Source of the DNA: Pseudarthrobacter sp.
Lineage (GTDB): Bacteria > Actinomycetota > Actinomycetes > Actinomycetales > Micrococcaceae
DNA length: 6,276 nt
Reading direction: 5' to 3'
Assembly (NCBI GenBank): GCA_013362385.1
Contig: JABFWC010000071.1
Location: forward strand, 1-6,276
Shown: positions 1 to 5,222 of the stretch, in pieces
Numbering within the stretch: position 1 is the stretch's first letter
Layout: each line of letters starts with the position of its first letter
The notes under the pieces: generated by a model
What the model was told of the DNA's origin: nothing
Databases searched by the model: none
The model's input: the letters and a program-made list of their open reading frames with translations, nothing else
Made by a program: the position numbers and the translations under genes

Positions 1-465
1 GACGGCGATCGGGGAGAACCCGCCGGCCTGGGCGCCATGGATCACCATCATGCCCATGAGCAGCGGGCTGATCTTGTACTTCCCGGCGAAGCTCAGCGCG
101 ATCGGGGCGATGATGGCGACGGCGGCCGGGGACAATGCGCCGACGGCCGTGATGACGGCGGTGATCGCGAACATCACCCAGGGAATAAGGGCCACGCGGC
201 TCCCTACCAGCTTGACCGCGCCGCGCACCAGCAGGTCGATGGTGCCGTTGTTCTGGGCGATAGCGAACAGGTAGGTGACCCCAACAATCGTGAGGAAAAG
301 GCCGCCCGGGAAGTTGGCCAGGATCTCGTTGGTGGACATGCCCAGCACCACGGCGCCCAGCAGGAACGCGCCCACGAAGGCGAGGGCGCCCATGTTGAGG
401 GGCAGGACGGTGGCGAGCAGGAACATCGCCGCGAGGATGATGATCGATAAGACAGGAGCGGACAT
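1..465 (-). CDS. MatC-like dicarboxylate/malonate carrier, SLC13-type permease (N-terminal part; cut by window edge)
   Basis: The first 155 residues of an inner-membrane carrier are visible, and the frame is open to the left edge. It reads as alternating hydrophobic segments, roughly residues 3-22, 26-43, 54-71, 93-110 and 114-126. It contains NNGTIDLLVRGAVKLVG (72-88), then an IPWVMF stretch, then GALSPAAVAIIAPIAL, and ends in HGAQAGGFSPIAV. These are hallmarks of the N-terminal domain of MatC-type C4-dicarboxylate/malonate carriers in the ion-transporter superfamily. Full proteins of this type are usually well over 400 residues, so about two thirds is missing. The start is ATG at 465, chosen for the GGAGG seven bases upstream. 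By family, the protein should import malonate or another small dicarboxylate; the exact substrate cannot be read from the sequence. It is divergent from a GntR-family gene, its probable regulator. Confidence 0.85.
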   Translation of the reverse strand, partial: MSAPVLSIIILAAMFLLATVLPLNMGALAFVGAFLLGAVVLGMSTNEILANFPGGLFLTIVGVTYLFAIAQNNGTIDLLVRGAVKLVGSRVALIPWVMFAITAVITAVGALSPAAVAIIAPIALSFAGKYKISPLLMGMMVIHGAQAGGFSPIAV

Positions 466-472
466 CGTTGGT

Positions 473-477
473 CCTCC
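473..477 (-). promoter_or_regulatory. Ribosome binding site of the MatC-like carrier gene
   Basis: Read on the minus strand this is GGAGG, followed by a 7-nt spacer (ACCAACG) and ATG at 465. It fixes the start of the carrier. Another minus-strand frame with an ATG at 479 lies upstream but does not encode a transporter-like protein. Confidence 0.85.
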
Positions 478-578
478 ATTGGGGAAAGAAAGAATGTGAC
501 GTGAGTTACTGGCTCACTGGACTAGCCTCTTAGAGAGTGAGTCTATCTGTCAATAGTGACGGGGGGTATTCTGGTCCT

Positions 579-586
579 GGTTAACC
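579..586. promoter_or_regulatory. Perfect palindrome GGTTAACC just before the gntR ribosome binding site
   Basis: This 8-bp perfect dyad ends two bases before the AGGAGG of gntR (589-594). It resembles the short GT...AC dyads used by FadR-subfamily GntR proteins, but lacks the usual 3-nt centre of the TNGTNNNACNA form. Its position would suit autorepression by blocking transcription or initiation. Function is inferred only. Confidence 0.35.
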
Positions 587-598
587 TCAGGAGGAACT

Positions 599-1297
599 GT
601 GGAGAAAACGGCACGTGCAGGTTTGGAACGGGTCACGCGCCCTCGGCTTTATGAACAGCTGGTGGAGCAGATCCTCGCCTATATCGAGTCCGCGCAGCTG
701 AAGCCGGGCGATCTCCTTCCCGCTGAACGTGACCTGGCCGAACGGTTGGGAGTTTCCCGCGCCACCCTGGCCCAGGCCCTTGTGGCCCTGGAGGTGCTCG
801 GAGTCATCGACGTGCAGCACGGGACCGGTGCCGTCCTGGCCCGCCGGCCCAGCGTGGCCTCCGTCATCAAGGGCCTGAGGGAGCACCGGAGCAGGCTGCC
901 GGAGATCGTCGAAGCCCGCAGCACCCTTGAAGGCAAGCTGGCCGCCCTCGCCGCCGTACGGCGCACGGATGCGGACCTGAAGGCTATCGACAACGCCCTG
1001 GACGTCATGGCCGGGGAAATCAGCGACGGCGACCGCGGCGCCCAGGGCGATGAGCTGTTCCACCAGGCCATTACCGCCGCGGCCCACTCCCCTGTGCTCG
1101 CGCAGCTGATGGCCTTCATCGCGGAGATGATCCTGGAAACGCGGACGGAGTCGCTGGGCCAGCCGGGCAGGCCGGAGCAGTCGCTCGCGTCCCACCGGAA
1201 AATCGCCGAGGCGATCCGCGGCCAGGATGCAGACGGTGCGGCCAAGGCCATGCTGGCGCACATTGAACTTGTCTCGGACGTGGAACTGCTCCGCTAG
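599..1297 (+). CDS. GntR family transcriptional regulator, FadR subfamily (FCD ligand-binding domain)
   Basis: A 232-residue cytoplasmic DNA-binding regulator of normal length for the FadR subfamily. The winged helix-turn-helix covers about residues 14-83, with LPAERDLAERLGVSRATL (40-57) and the wing IDVQHGTGAVL. The all-helical FCD domain follows, from about 100 to 225. The four likely metal/ligand residues of FCD domains are present: Asp151 and His155 in DELFHQAI, His199 in SHRKIAEAI, and His221 in AHIEL. The ligand is therefore probably a small carboxylate. The start is GTG at 599, supported by AGGAGG four bases upstream. The recognition helix reads TLAQAL where relatives usually have T(V/L)REAL, so a commonly conserved arginine is missing (Ala58). 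It is divergent from the MatC-like carrier and upstream of a nucleobase permease, so it probably regulates one or both. Confidence 0.9.
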   Translation: MEKTARAGLERVTRPRLYEQLVEQILAYIESAQLKPGDLLPAERDLAERLGVSRATLAQALVALEVLGVIDVQHGTGAVLARRPSVASVIKGLREHRSRLPEIVEARSTLEGKLAALAAVRRTDADLKAIDNALDVMAGEISDGDRGAQGDELFHQAITAAAHSPVLAQLMAFIAEMILETRTESLGQPGRPEQSLASHRKIAEAIRGQDADGAAKAMLAHIELVSDVELLR

Positions 1298-1508
1298 CAC
1301 CAGGCAAGCCACTGAGGCGCGGCTACTCCCCGCCGACCGGACCAATCCCGCCGTCATCTGCGGGGGAATCGTCCACCGGGAGGGGAGTGTTGCTAGCGAC
1401 ACGCCGGGGTGTCTGGTTTCCCGGACACTGCTGCGCAATGAACGGTGTTGCCGCGAGGCCGATTCCGGTGTGATGGACCCTACGTTTTCATCATTGAGGA
1501 GCTTGGCC
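1298..1508 (+). promoter_or_regulatory. Structured gap/leader between gntR and the NCS1 permease
   Basis: This 211-bp stretch has no convincing gene. CCCGC (1347-1351) pairs with GCGGG (1360-1364) around an 8-nt loop and might weakly terminate gntR. Further on is a chain of complementary arms: GTGTT (1387-1391), GACAC (1398-1402), GTGTC (1409-1413), GACAC (1424-1428) and GTGTT (1445-1449). Each can pair with its neighbour. The strongest stem is GTGTCTGG/CCGGACAC (1409-1416 with 1421-1428, one G-U pair, TTTC loop). GTGTTGC occurs twice (1387-1393 and 1445-1451). I see no clear -35/-10 pair, so the permease may be read through from gntR or use a diverged promoter. The arms could be tandem operators or an RNA leader. 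Confidence 0.45.
1497..1501 (+). promoter_or_regulatory. Ribosome binding site of the NCS1 permease
   Basis: AGGAG, followed by a 7-nt spacer and ATG at 1509. It decides the start: the same frame is open far upstream, but the sequence there does not look like protein of this family and no comparable site precedes the earlier ATGs. Confidence 0.85.
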
Positions 1509-2960
1509 ATGGCCGGAGGCAGTACAGCCGTAGAGGCACGATCGATCGACATGATTCCGCCGGGCGAACGGTACGGGCATCCGCGCGGGCAGTTCACCCT
1601 GTGGTTTGGCGCCAATGCCCAAATCACCGCCATCGTGGACGGCGCCCTGGCGGTGGTGTTCGGCGCTGACGCCTTCTGGGCAATCATGGGCCTGCTCGTG
1701 GGGAACGTCCTGGGCGGTGCGGTGATGGCGCTCCACTCGGCCCAGGGACCAAGGCTCGGGCTGCCGCAGATGATTTCCAGCCGGGCCCAGTTCGGCGTCT
1801 ACGGGGCGGTGATCCCGCTGGCACTGGTCATCCTGATGTACGTGGGGTTCGCCTCCACAGGGACGGTCCTCTCCGGACAGGCCATCAACCTCATGCTCGG
1901 CGTTGATGCCCCCGCCGTCGGAATCCTTCTCTTTGGAGCCGCCACCGCCCTGCTGGCCATCCTGGGCTACAAGTACATACACGTGCTGGGACGCGCCGCT
2001 ACGGTGCTGGGCCTGGCCGGCTTCCTGTACCTGACGCTGGCCGTCACCACCCACTTCGACGTCAGCCAGGTGATGATGGTCAAGGGCTTTGAATGGCCCA
2101 CCTTCCTGACCGCCGTCGCGCTCGGCGCCGGTTGGCAGCTGACCTTCGGCCCCTACGTGGCTGACTACTCGCGCTACCTTCCCGCCGACACCTCCGAACG
2201 GAAAACTTTCTGGTACACCTTTGCCGGCTCCGTGGGCGGCGCCCAGTGGGCCATGACCCTGGGTGCGCTGGCAGGCGGGCTGTCGGCCGCCAAGCTCGGC
2301 GGCGATTTCCTGAAGAACCAAGTGGGCTACATGGGTGACCTCGCCGGCGGCGGCCTGATCGCCGTCTTCATCTACCTGATGATCGTCACCGGGAAACTGA
2401 CGGTCAACTGCCTGAACGCCTACGGCGCCTTCATGTGCGGCATCACCATCAGCACGGCGGTGAATCGCCGGGACTCCGTGTCCCGCGGCGTGCGCATTGC
2501 TTTTATCATCGCGGTGATCGGAGCCAGCGTCCTGATTGCCCTGTTCGCCAGCAAGGACTTCCTGAACCTGTTCAAGAACTTCGTCCTTTTGCTGCTCATG
2601 GTGTTCACGCCCTGGTCGGTGATCAACCTCGTGGACTACTACAAGATCTCGCGGGACCGGTTGGACATCCCCGCGCTCTACAACCCGGACGGACGCTACG
2701 GACGCTGGAACGTGGCAGCCCTGGCTTCGTATGGAATCGGCGTCGTCATCCAGATCCCGTTCCTGGCGCAGGCGCTGTACACCGGCCCCGTCACCAAGCT
2801 GCTGGGCGGCGCGGACATTTCCTGGCTGGTGGGGATCGTGGCAACCCTGGCTGTCTACTACCCGTGGGCCAAGGCCACCAACCGCGCCCCGGCGCAGTCC
2901 ATCTACCCTAATGCCGCCGTCCCTGTGGCTGCGCAGGCGGGGGCCGGGGAACAGAGATAA
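1509..2960 (+). CDS. NCS1-family purine/cytosine permease (nucleobase:cation symporter)
   Basis: A complete 483-residue integral membrane protein, the usual size for NCS1 permeases, with about twelve hydrophobic segments. Family marks include FGANAQITAIVDGAL (33-47), GPRLGLPQMISSRAQFGVYG (80-99), the central GPYVADYSRYLP (214-225), and NLVDYY (373-378) after the FTPWSVI segment. By family it couples uptake of a nucleobase or related ring compound to a cation gradient. Cytosine, purines, allantoin, hydantoins and thiamine-related compounds are all transported by relatives, so the substrate is left open. A hydrophilic N-terminal 28 residues and a short Ala/Pro-rich C-terminal tail flank the core. 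It lies downstream of gntR on the same strand after a structured gap, with no catabolic enzyme next to it in the window. The gene ends at paired GC-rich stem-loops. Confidence 0.9.
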   Translation: MAGGSTAVEARSIDMIPPGERYGHPRGQFTLWFGANAQITAIVDGALAVVFGADAFWAIMGLLVGNVLGGAVMALHSAQGPRLGLPQMISSRAQFGVYGAVIPLALVILMYVGFASTGTVLSGQAINLMLGVDAPAVGILLFGAATALLAILGYKYIHVLGRAATVLGLAGFLYLTLAVTTHFDVSQVMMVKGFEWPTFLTAVALGAGWQLTFGPYVADYSRYLPADTSERKTFWYTFAGSVGGAQWAMTLGALAGGLSAAKLGGDFLKNQVGYMGDLAGGGLIAVFIYLMIVTGKLTVNCLNAYGAFMCGITISTAVNRRDSVSRGVRIAFIIAVIGASVLIALFASKDFLNLFKNFVLLLLMVFTPWSVINLVDYYKISRDRLDIPALYNPDGRYGRWNVAALASYGIGVVIQIPFLAQALYTGPVTKLLGGADISWLVGIVATLAVYYPWAKATNRAPAQSIYPNAAVPVAAQAGAGEQR

Positions 2961-2968
2961 CGTACGAC

Positions 2969-3000
2969 GCCGGCCCCCGGGGCGGGTGCCCGGGGCCGGC
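2969..3000. terminator. GC-rich stem-loop after the permease gene, likely terminator
   Basis: GCCGGCCCCCGGG (2969-2981) pairs with CCCGGGGCCGGC (2989-3000), leaving one bulged C and a 7-nt loop. It starts nine bases after the permease stop codon. No T-run follows, which is common for terminator-like hairpins in high-GC Actinobacteria. It lies between convergent genes and could act in both directions. Confidence 0.65.
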
Positions 3001-3002
3001 GG

Positions 3003-3037
3003 GCCGCGGTGCTGGCTTGGAGGCCGGGCACGGCGGC
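3003..3037. terminator. Second stem-loop in the convergent gap, likely terminator of the lysE/DUF4190 unit
   Basis: GCCGCGGTGC (3003-3012) pairs with GCACGGCGGC (3028-3037) with one mismatch. The loop can extend the stem through GGC/GCC (3014-3016 with 3023-3025). It starts 19 bases beyond the stop codon of the minus-strand DUF4190 gene. No T-run is present. Confidence 0.5.
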
Positions 3038-3056
3038 ATTTGCAGGTGTGCGGCTC

Positions 3057-3488
3057 CTAGAACGTGCCGCTCGTGCCGCCCGACGCAGCGAGCACCAGGC
3101 CGACAATGAGCAGCAGCCACAAGGCGCCCCACCCCAGCAGGCACAGGTAGCCCAGCACCAGGCCAGCGATGGACAGGCCCTTTCCGGAGGGCTCGCGGCG
3201 GAGGGCCAGGTGCCCGGTGATGATCGCGGCGAGTTGCGGAATCATCAGCCACCCCATGATGACGGAGGCGATGCCGCACACCATACTGGCGATGCTCAGG
3301 GTCTTGGGCCCCGCGGGATGACCGTAGCGGGTGGGCTCGCCGTAGTGGGGTGGCTGGCCGTAGGCAGAATCCTCCGCATACCCGCCAGGCTCCTGGTAGG
3401 AAGGCCACCCGGACCCCTGCTGTCGGTCGGCAGGGCGCTGGTAGCCCTGGCCCTGGTGTTCCGGGTAATGGGACGGCTGGTTGCTCAT
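3057..3488 (-). CDS. DUF4190-type small membrane protein with disordered Tyr/Gln/Pro-rich N-terminus
   Basis: A 143-residue protein of unknown function. Residues 1-61 are polar and rich in Tyr, Gln, Pro and Gly, almost certainly disordered, and end in three tandem hexads beginning YGQP, YGEP and YGHP (43-60). A DUF4190-like core follows: LSIASMVCGIASVIMGWLMI (64-83), then LAAIITGHLALRR (86-98), SGKGLSIAGLVLGYLCLLGW (101-120) and a hydrophobic end to about 134. The GHLALRR plus GKGLSIAGLVLGY pattern is the family signature. Two or three membrane segments are expected, with the tail in the cytoplasm or outside. The start is ATG at 3488, with GGGAG five bases upstream. It lies 59 bp behind lysE on the same strand, so co-transcription is likely. 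No role in amino-acid export is known or shown. Confidence 0.8.
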   Translation of the reverse strand: MSNQPSHYPEHQGQGYQRPADRQQGSGWPSYQEPGGYAEDSAYGQPPHYGEPTRYGHPAGPKTLSIASMVCGIASVIMGWLMIPQLAAIITGHLALRREPSGKGLSIAGLVLGYLCLLGWGALWLLLIVGLVLAASGGTSGTF

Positions 3489-3547
3489 TGTTACTCCCTG
3501 CTCAGGTTCCAGCGTACGCCAGCGCGGAACCGGCAAGTCCAGAGCCA

Positions 3548-4144
3548 TCAGTGCAGGACCAGCCGGACTGCCAGGATGAGCATCAGAACGCCGATGCCCG
3601 CATCGATCCACCGCCAGGTGCGGGGACTCCGCAGGACTCCGGCAAGAGCACGGGCACCGTACCCGAGGGCCGAGAACCACAGGACGCTGCCCGTCACTGC
3701 CCCGCCGGCGAAAGTCCAGCGCAGGCCCGGGCCCTGCTGGTTCGCGAGGCTGCCCAGCAGCACCACGGTGTCCAGGTAGACGTGCGGATTGAGGAACGTC
3801 AGGGCCGCGGTGGTGGCGACGATGGAGTGCCTTGAGCGGGGTGCCTGCTGAGCGAGCGCGGAAGGTTTTACCGCCGCCATGAACGAGCGCACCGCGAACC
3901 ACACCAGGTACGCCGCCCCGGCCCACCGCAGCACTTCCAGGGCCTCCGGGAAGCGGGTCACCAGCGCCCCGATCCCGGCAGTGCCGCCGACGATCAGCAG
4001 CGCGTCGCCGGCCATGCACACAGCCACCACGGAGCCAACGTGTTCCCGCCGGATCCCCTGGCGCAGGACAAAAGCGTTCTGGGCGCCGATCGCCACGATC
4101 AGCGCCAACCCCGTCAGCAGTCCGGTAATCCCTGCAGTCATCAT
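3548..4144 (-). CDS. lysE: LysE/ArgO-type basic amino-acid exporter
   Basis: A 198-residue membrane protein that by family exports L-lysine and/or L-arginine, preventing toxic accumulation when peptides are consumed. LysE signatures are GLALIVAIGAQNAFVLRQG (12-30), CMAGDALLI (43-51) and FLNPHVYLDTVVLLGS (117-132). About six hydrophobic segments are seen (near 4-26, 37-63, 67-90, 108-132, 142-168 and 178-197). Length is near that of ArgO and shorter than corynebacterial LysE. The start is one of two adjacent ATGs (4144 or 4141). Neither has a Shine-Dalgarno sequence, so initiation may be leaderless or depend on the tiny upstream ATG at 4149. An in-frame TTG at 4180 is less likely, because it would nearly fill the shared regulatory gap. 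The divergent neighbour is a LysG-type regulator, which supports the call strongly. Confidence 0.9.
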   Translation of the reverse strand: MMTAGITGLLTGLALIVAIGAQNAFVLRQGIRREHVGSVVAVCMAGDALLIVGGTAGIGALVTRFPEALEVLRWAGAAYLVWFAVRSFMAAVKPSALAQQAPRSRHSIVATTAALTFLNPHVYLDTVVLLGSLANQQGPGLRWTFAGGAVTGSVLWFSALGYGARALAGVLRSPRTWRWIDAGIGVLMLILAVRLVLH

Positions 4145-4176
4145 GGCATCGACGGTAGATAGAGCGCGAAGATCAG

Positions 4177-4194
4177 GCAAATAAAGGATTTTGC
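4177..4194. promoter_or_regulatory. Candidate LysG operator: inverted repeat GCAAA-N8-TTTGC
   Basis: Perfect 5-bp arms (4177-4181 and 4190-4194) flank an A/T-rich centre. If transcription starts at 4149 for lysE and 4215 for lysG, the dyad covers about -28 to -45 for lysE and -21 to -38 for lysG. This is the usual layout for a LysR-type protein that activates its divergent target and represses itself. Binding is inferred, not known. Confidence 0.5.
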
Positions 4195-4202
4195 TGCATC
4201 AT

Positions 4203-4208
4203 TAGAAT
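4203..4208 (+). promoter_or_regulatory. -10 element of lysG, predicting a leaderless transcript
   Basis: TAGAAT matches the TATAAT consensus at five of six positions. Six bases (TTCTTC) separate it from the A of the lysG ATG, so the expected start of transcription coincides with the start codon. No convincing -35 is visible at 17 bp, and no Shine-Dalgarno sequence exists. Confidence 0.5.
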
Positions 4209-4214
4209 TTCTTC

Positions 4215-5222
4215 ATGAACTTGGAGCACCTGAAGGCCCTCACCGCCGTGGTCGACGAAGGCACCTTCGAGGCCGCCGCCGACCTGCTCGGCATTACACC
4301 CTCCGCCGTGAGCCAGCGGATCAAGGCGCTGGAAGCCTCGGTGGGCCAGGTCCTGGTGCGGCGCCGGCTGCCGTGCACGGCCACCGAAGCCGGGTCGCTG
4401 CTGCTGCGGATGGCCCGGCAGGTGCAGGTGCTCGAGGCCGAAACGTCAGCTGCCCTGGGCTCAGAGTCACCGGCGCGGACCCACCTGCCGCTGGCCATCA
4501 ACGCTGATTCGCTGGCTACCTGGTTCGTCCCGGTCCTGCACGAGGCGGCGGGCTGGGAGGATGCCGTCCTCGACCTCCACGTGGAAGACCAGGGCTACAG
4601 CAGCCAGCTGCTGCGCGAGGGAGCTGTGATGGGCGCTGTGACCTCCGACCCCGTCCCCGTCAGCGGATGCCGCGTGGAGCTGCTCGGCCACATGAGGTAC
4701 CTCCCGGTGGCTGCCCCGGAACTCGTCGGGCGCTACTCGGCCTCCGGCGCCGTCGACTGGGCCGCCATGCCCGTCCTGAAGTTCAACGCAAAGGACAACC
4801 TGCAGCGGCAGCTGCTCGATGCCAAAGGCGTGCGCCAGTCTCCGCCCGCGCATACCGTGCCGTCGTCCGAAGCCTTCCTGGCTGCGGCCATCGCGGGCCT
4901 GGGCTGGGGCATGCTCCCCGAGCTCCAGCTGCCGGGAAGGCTCGCAGGCCTCAAGCCCGGCCCAGGGGCGGCCCGGCAGTCAGGGCACAGTGCAAGGCAC
5001 GGCCTGGTCTTGCTCGAGGATGCTGCCCACGAGGACGTTCCGCTGTACTGGCAGGCCTGGGCATTGGATTCCCAGCGGCTCAACCGGGTGTCCCGGGCAG
5101 TCCGTGACGCCGCCAAAGGCCAGCTCATACAAGCCGCAGGGTCCGGCAGCAGGCCGGCCGGGCCAGGACAGCCGCTGGGAGCTACCGTCCCAAGTAGGGC
5201 AGGATATAGACGGCAAAAATGA
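4215..5222 (+). CDS. lysG: LysR-type regulator of the LysG/ArgP family (activator of the lysE exporter)
   Basis: A 335-residue LysR-type DNA-binding protein. The N-terminal helix-turn-helix (about 2-60) has FEAAADLLGITPSAVSQRIK (18-37) and CTATEAG (54-60), typical of LysG/ArgP. An effector domain follows, with LPLAINADSLATWFVPVL (91-108), GLGWGMLPELQL (228-239) and DVPLYWQAWALDS (274-286), the last a clear LysG/ArgP feature. By family it senses lysine, arginine or histidine and turns on lysE, which is divergent 70 bp away. It is longer than the roughly 290-300 residues usual for the family. Two regions look extra: a Gly/Ser/His-rich stretch near 248-262, and a 30-residue Gly/Pro/Arg-rich tail after about 305. 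The tail overlaps the NERD gene end by 41 bp. Start ATG 4215 matches the family N-terminus exactly; translation is probably leaderless. Confidence 0.92.
   Translation: MNLEHLKALTAVVDEGTFEAAADLLGITPSAVSQRIKALEASVGQVLVRRRLPCTATEAGSLLLRMARQVQVLEAETSAALGSESPARTHLPLAINADSLATWFVPVLHEAAGWEDAVLDLHVEDQGYSSQLLREGAVMGAVTSDPVPVSGCRVELLGHMRYLPVAAPELVGRYSASGAVDWAAMPVLKFNAKDNLQRQLLDAKGVRQSPPAHTVPSSEAFLAAAIAGLGWGMLPELQLPGRLAGLKPGPGAARQSGHSARHGLVLLEDAAHEDVPLYWQAWALDSQRLNRVSRAVRDAAKGQLIQAAGSGSRPAGPGQPLGATVPSRAGYRRQK

Larger units (their letters stand above)
466..598. promoter_or_regulatory. Divergent promoter/operator region between the MatC-like carrier and gntR
   Basis: This 133-bp gap must hold the promoters of both divergent genes. 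On the minus strand there is a perfect TTGACA (548-553) facing the carrier. No good -10 follows at 17 bp; the best match is a weak TAAGAG at 15 bp. The core GTGA or its complement TCAC recurs: GTGAC at 496-500, GTGAG at 501-505, CTCAC at 513-517, GTGAG at 537-541 and GTGAC at 556-560. GTGAG(501-505)/CTCAC(513-517) form an inverted repeat with a 7-nt spacer. CTCACT(513-518)/AGTGAG(536-541) form a wider one. GTCA(549-552)/TGAC(557-560) overlaps the TTGACA box. I infer regulator sites here, but cannot say which repeat is bound. Confidence 0.6.
4145..4214. promoter_or_regulatory. Compact divergent control region between lysE and lysG
   Basis: Seventy AT-enriched bases carry both promoters. On the minus strand TATCTA (4161-4156) lies 6 nt before an ATG at 4149. 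On the plus strand TAGAAT (4203-4208) lies 6 nt before the lysG ATG. An inverted repeat lies between them. Neither gene has a Shine-Dalgarno sequence in this gap. Confidence 0.6.

Noticed and set aside
1316..1334. GC-rich possible hairpin just after gntR as a terminator.
   Set aside because: Arms are only four bases (GCGG/CCGC), which is expected by chance at this GC content.
1227..1508. The permease reading frame is open about 280 bases upstream, from an ATG inside gntR.
   Set aside because: The upstream part overlaps gntR and does not resemble permease protein. A good AGGAG sits 7 nt before ATG 1509, and the resulting N-terminus fits the family.
587..1687. Long minus-strand open frame opposite gntR and its downstream gap.
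   Set aside because: It is antisense to a clear GntR gene, has no recognisable domain and is explained by high GC, which removes stop codons.
1491..2321. Long minus-strand open frame opposite the permease.
   Set aside because: The translation is rich in Gly, Gln and His as expected of an antisense shadow of a membrane protein. No family or ribosome site was seen.
3489..4019. The DUF4190 frame stays open far upstream through lysE.
   Set aside because: That stretch overlaps the well-supported lysE gene in another frame and is low-complexity. A GGGAG ribosome site supports ATG 3488.
4142..4180. A longer lysE start at TTG 4180, adding 12 residues.
   Set aside because: There is no ribosome binding site, the added residues are not hydrophobic like the family N-terminus, and it would place most of the divergent control region inside the gene.
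5176..5192. TGGGA/TCCCA stem with 7-nt loop containing the NERD stop codon, as a bidirectional terminator.
   Set aside because: Only five base pairs with no T-run and lying inside lysG coding sequence; too weak to call.
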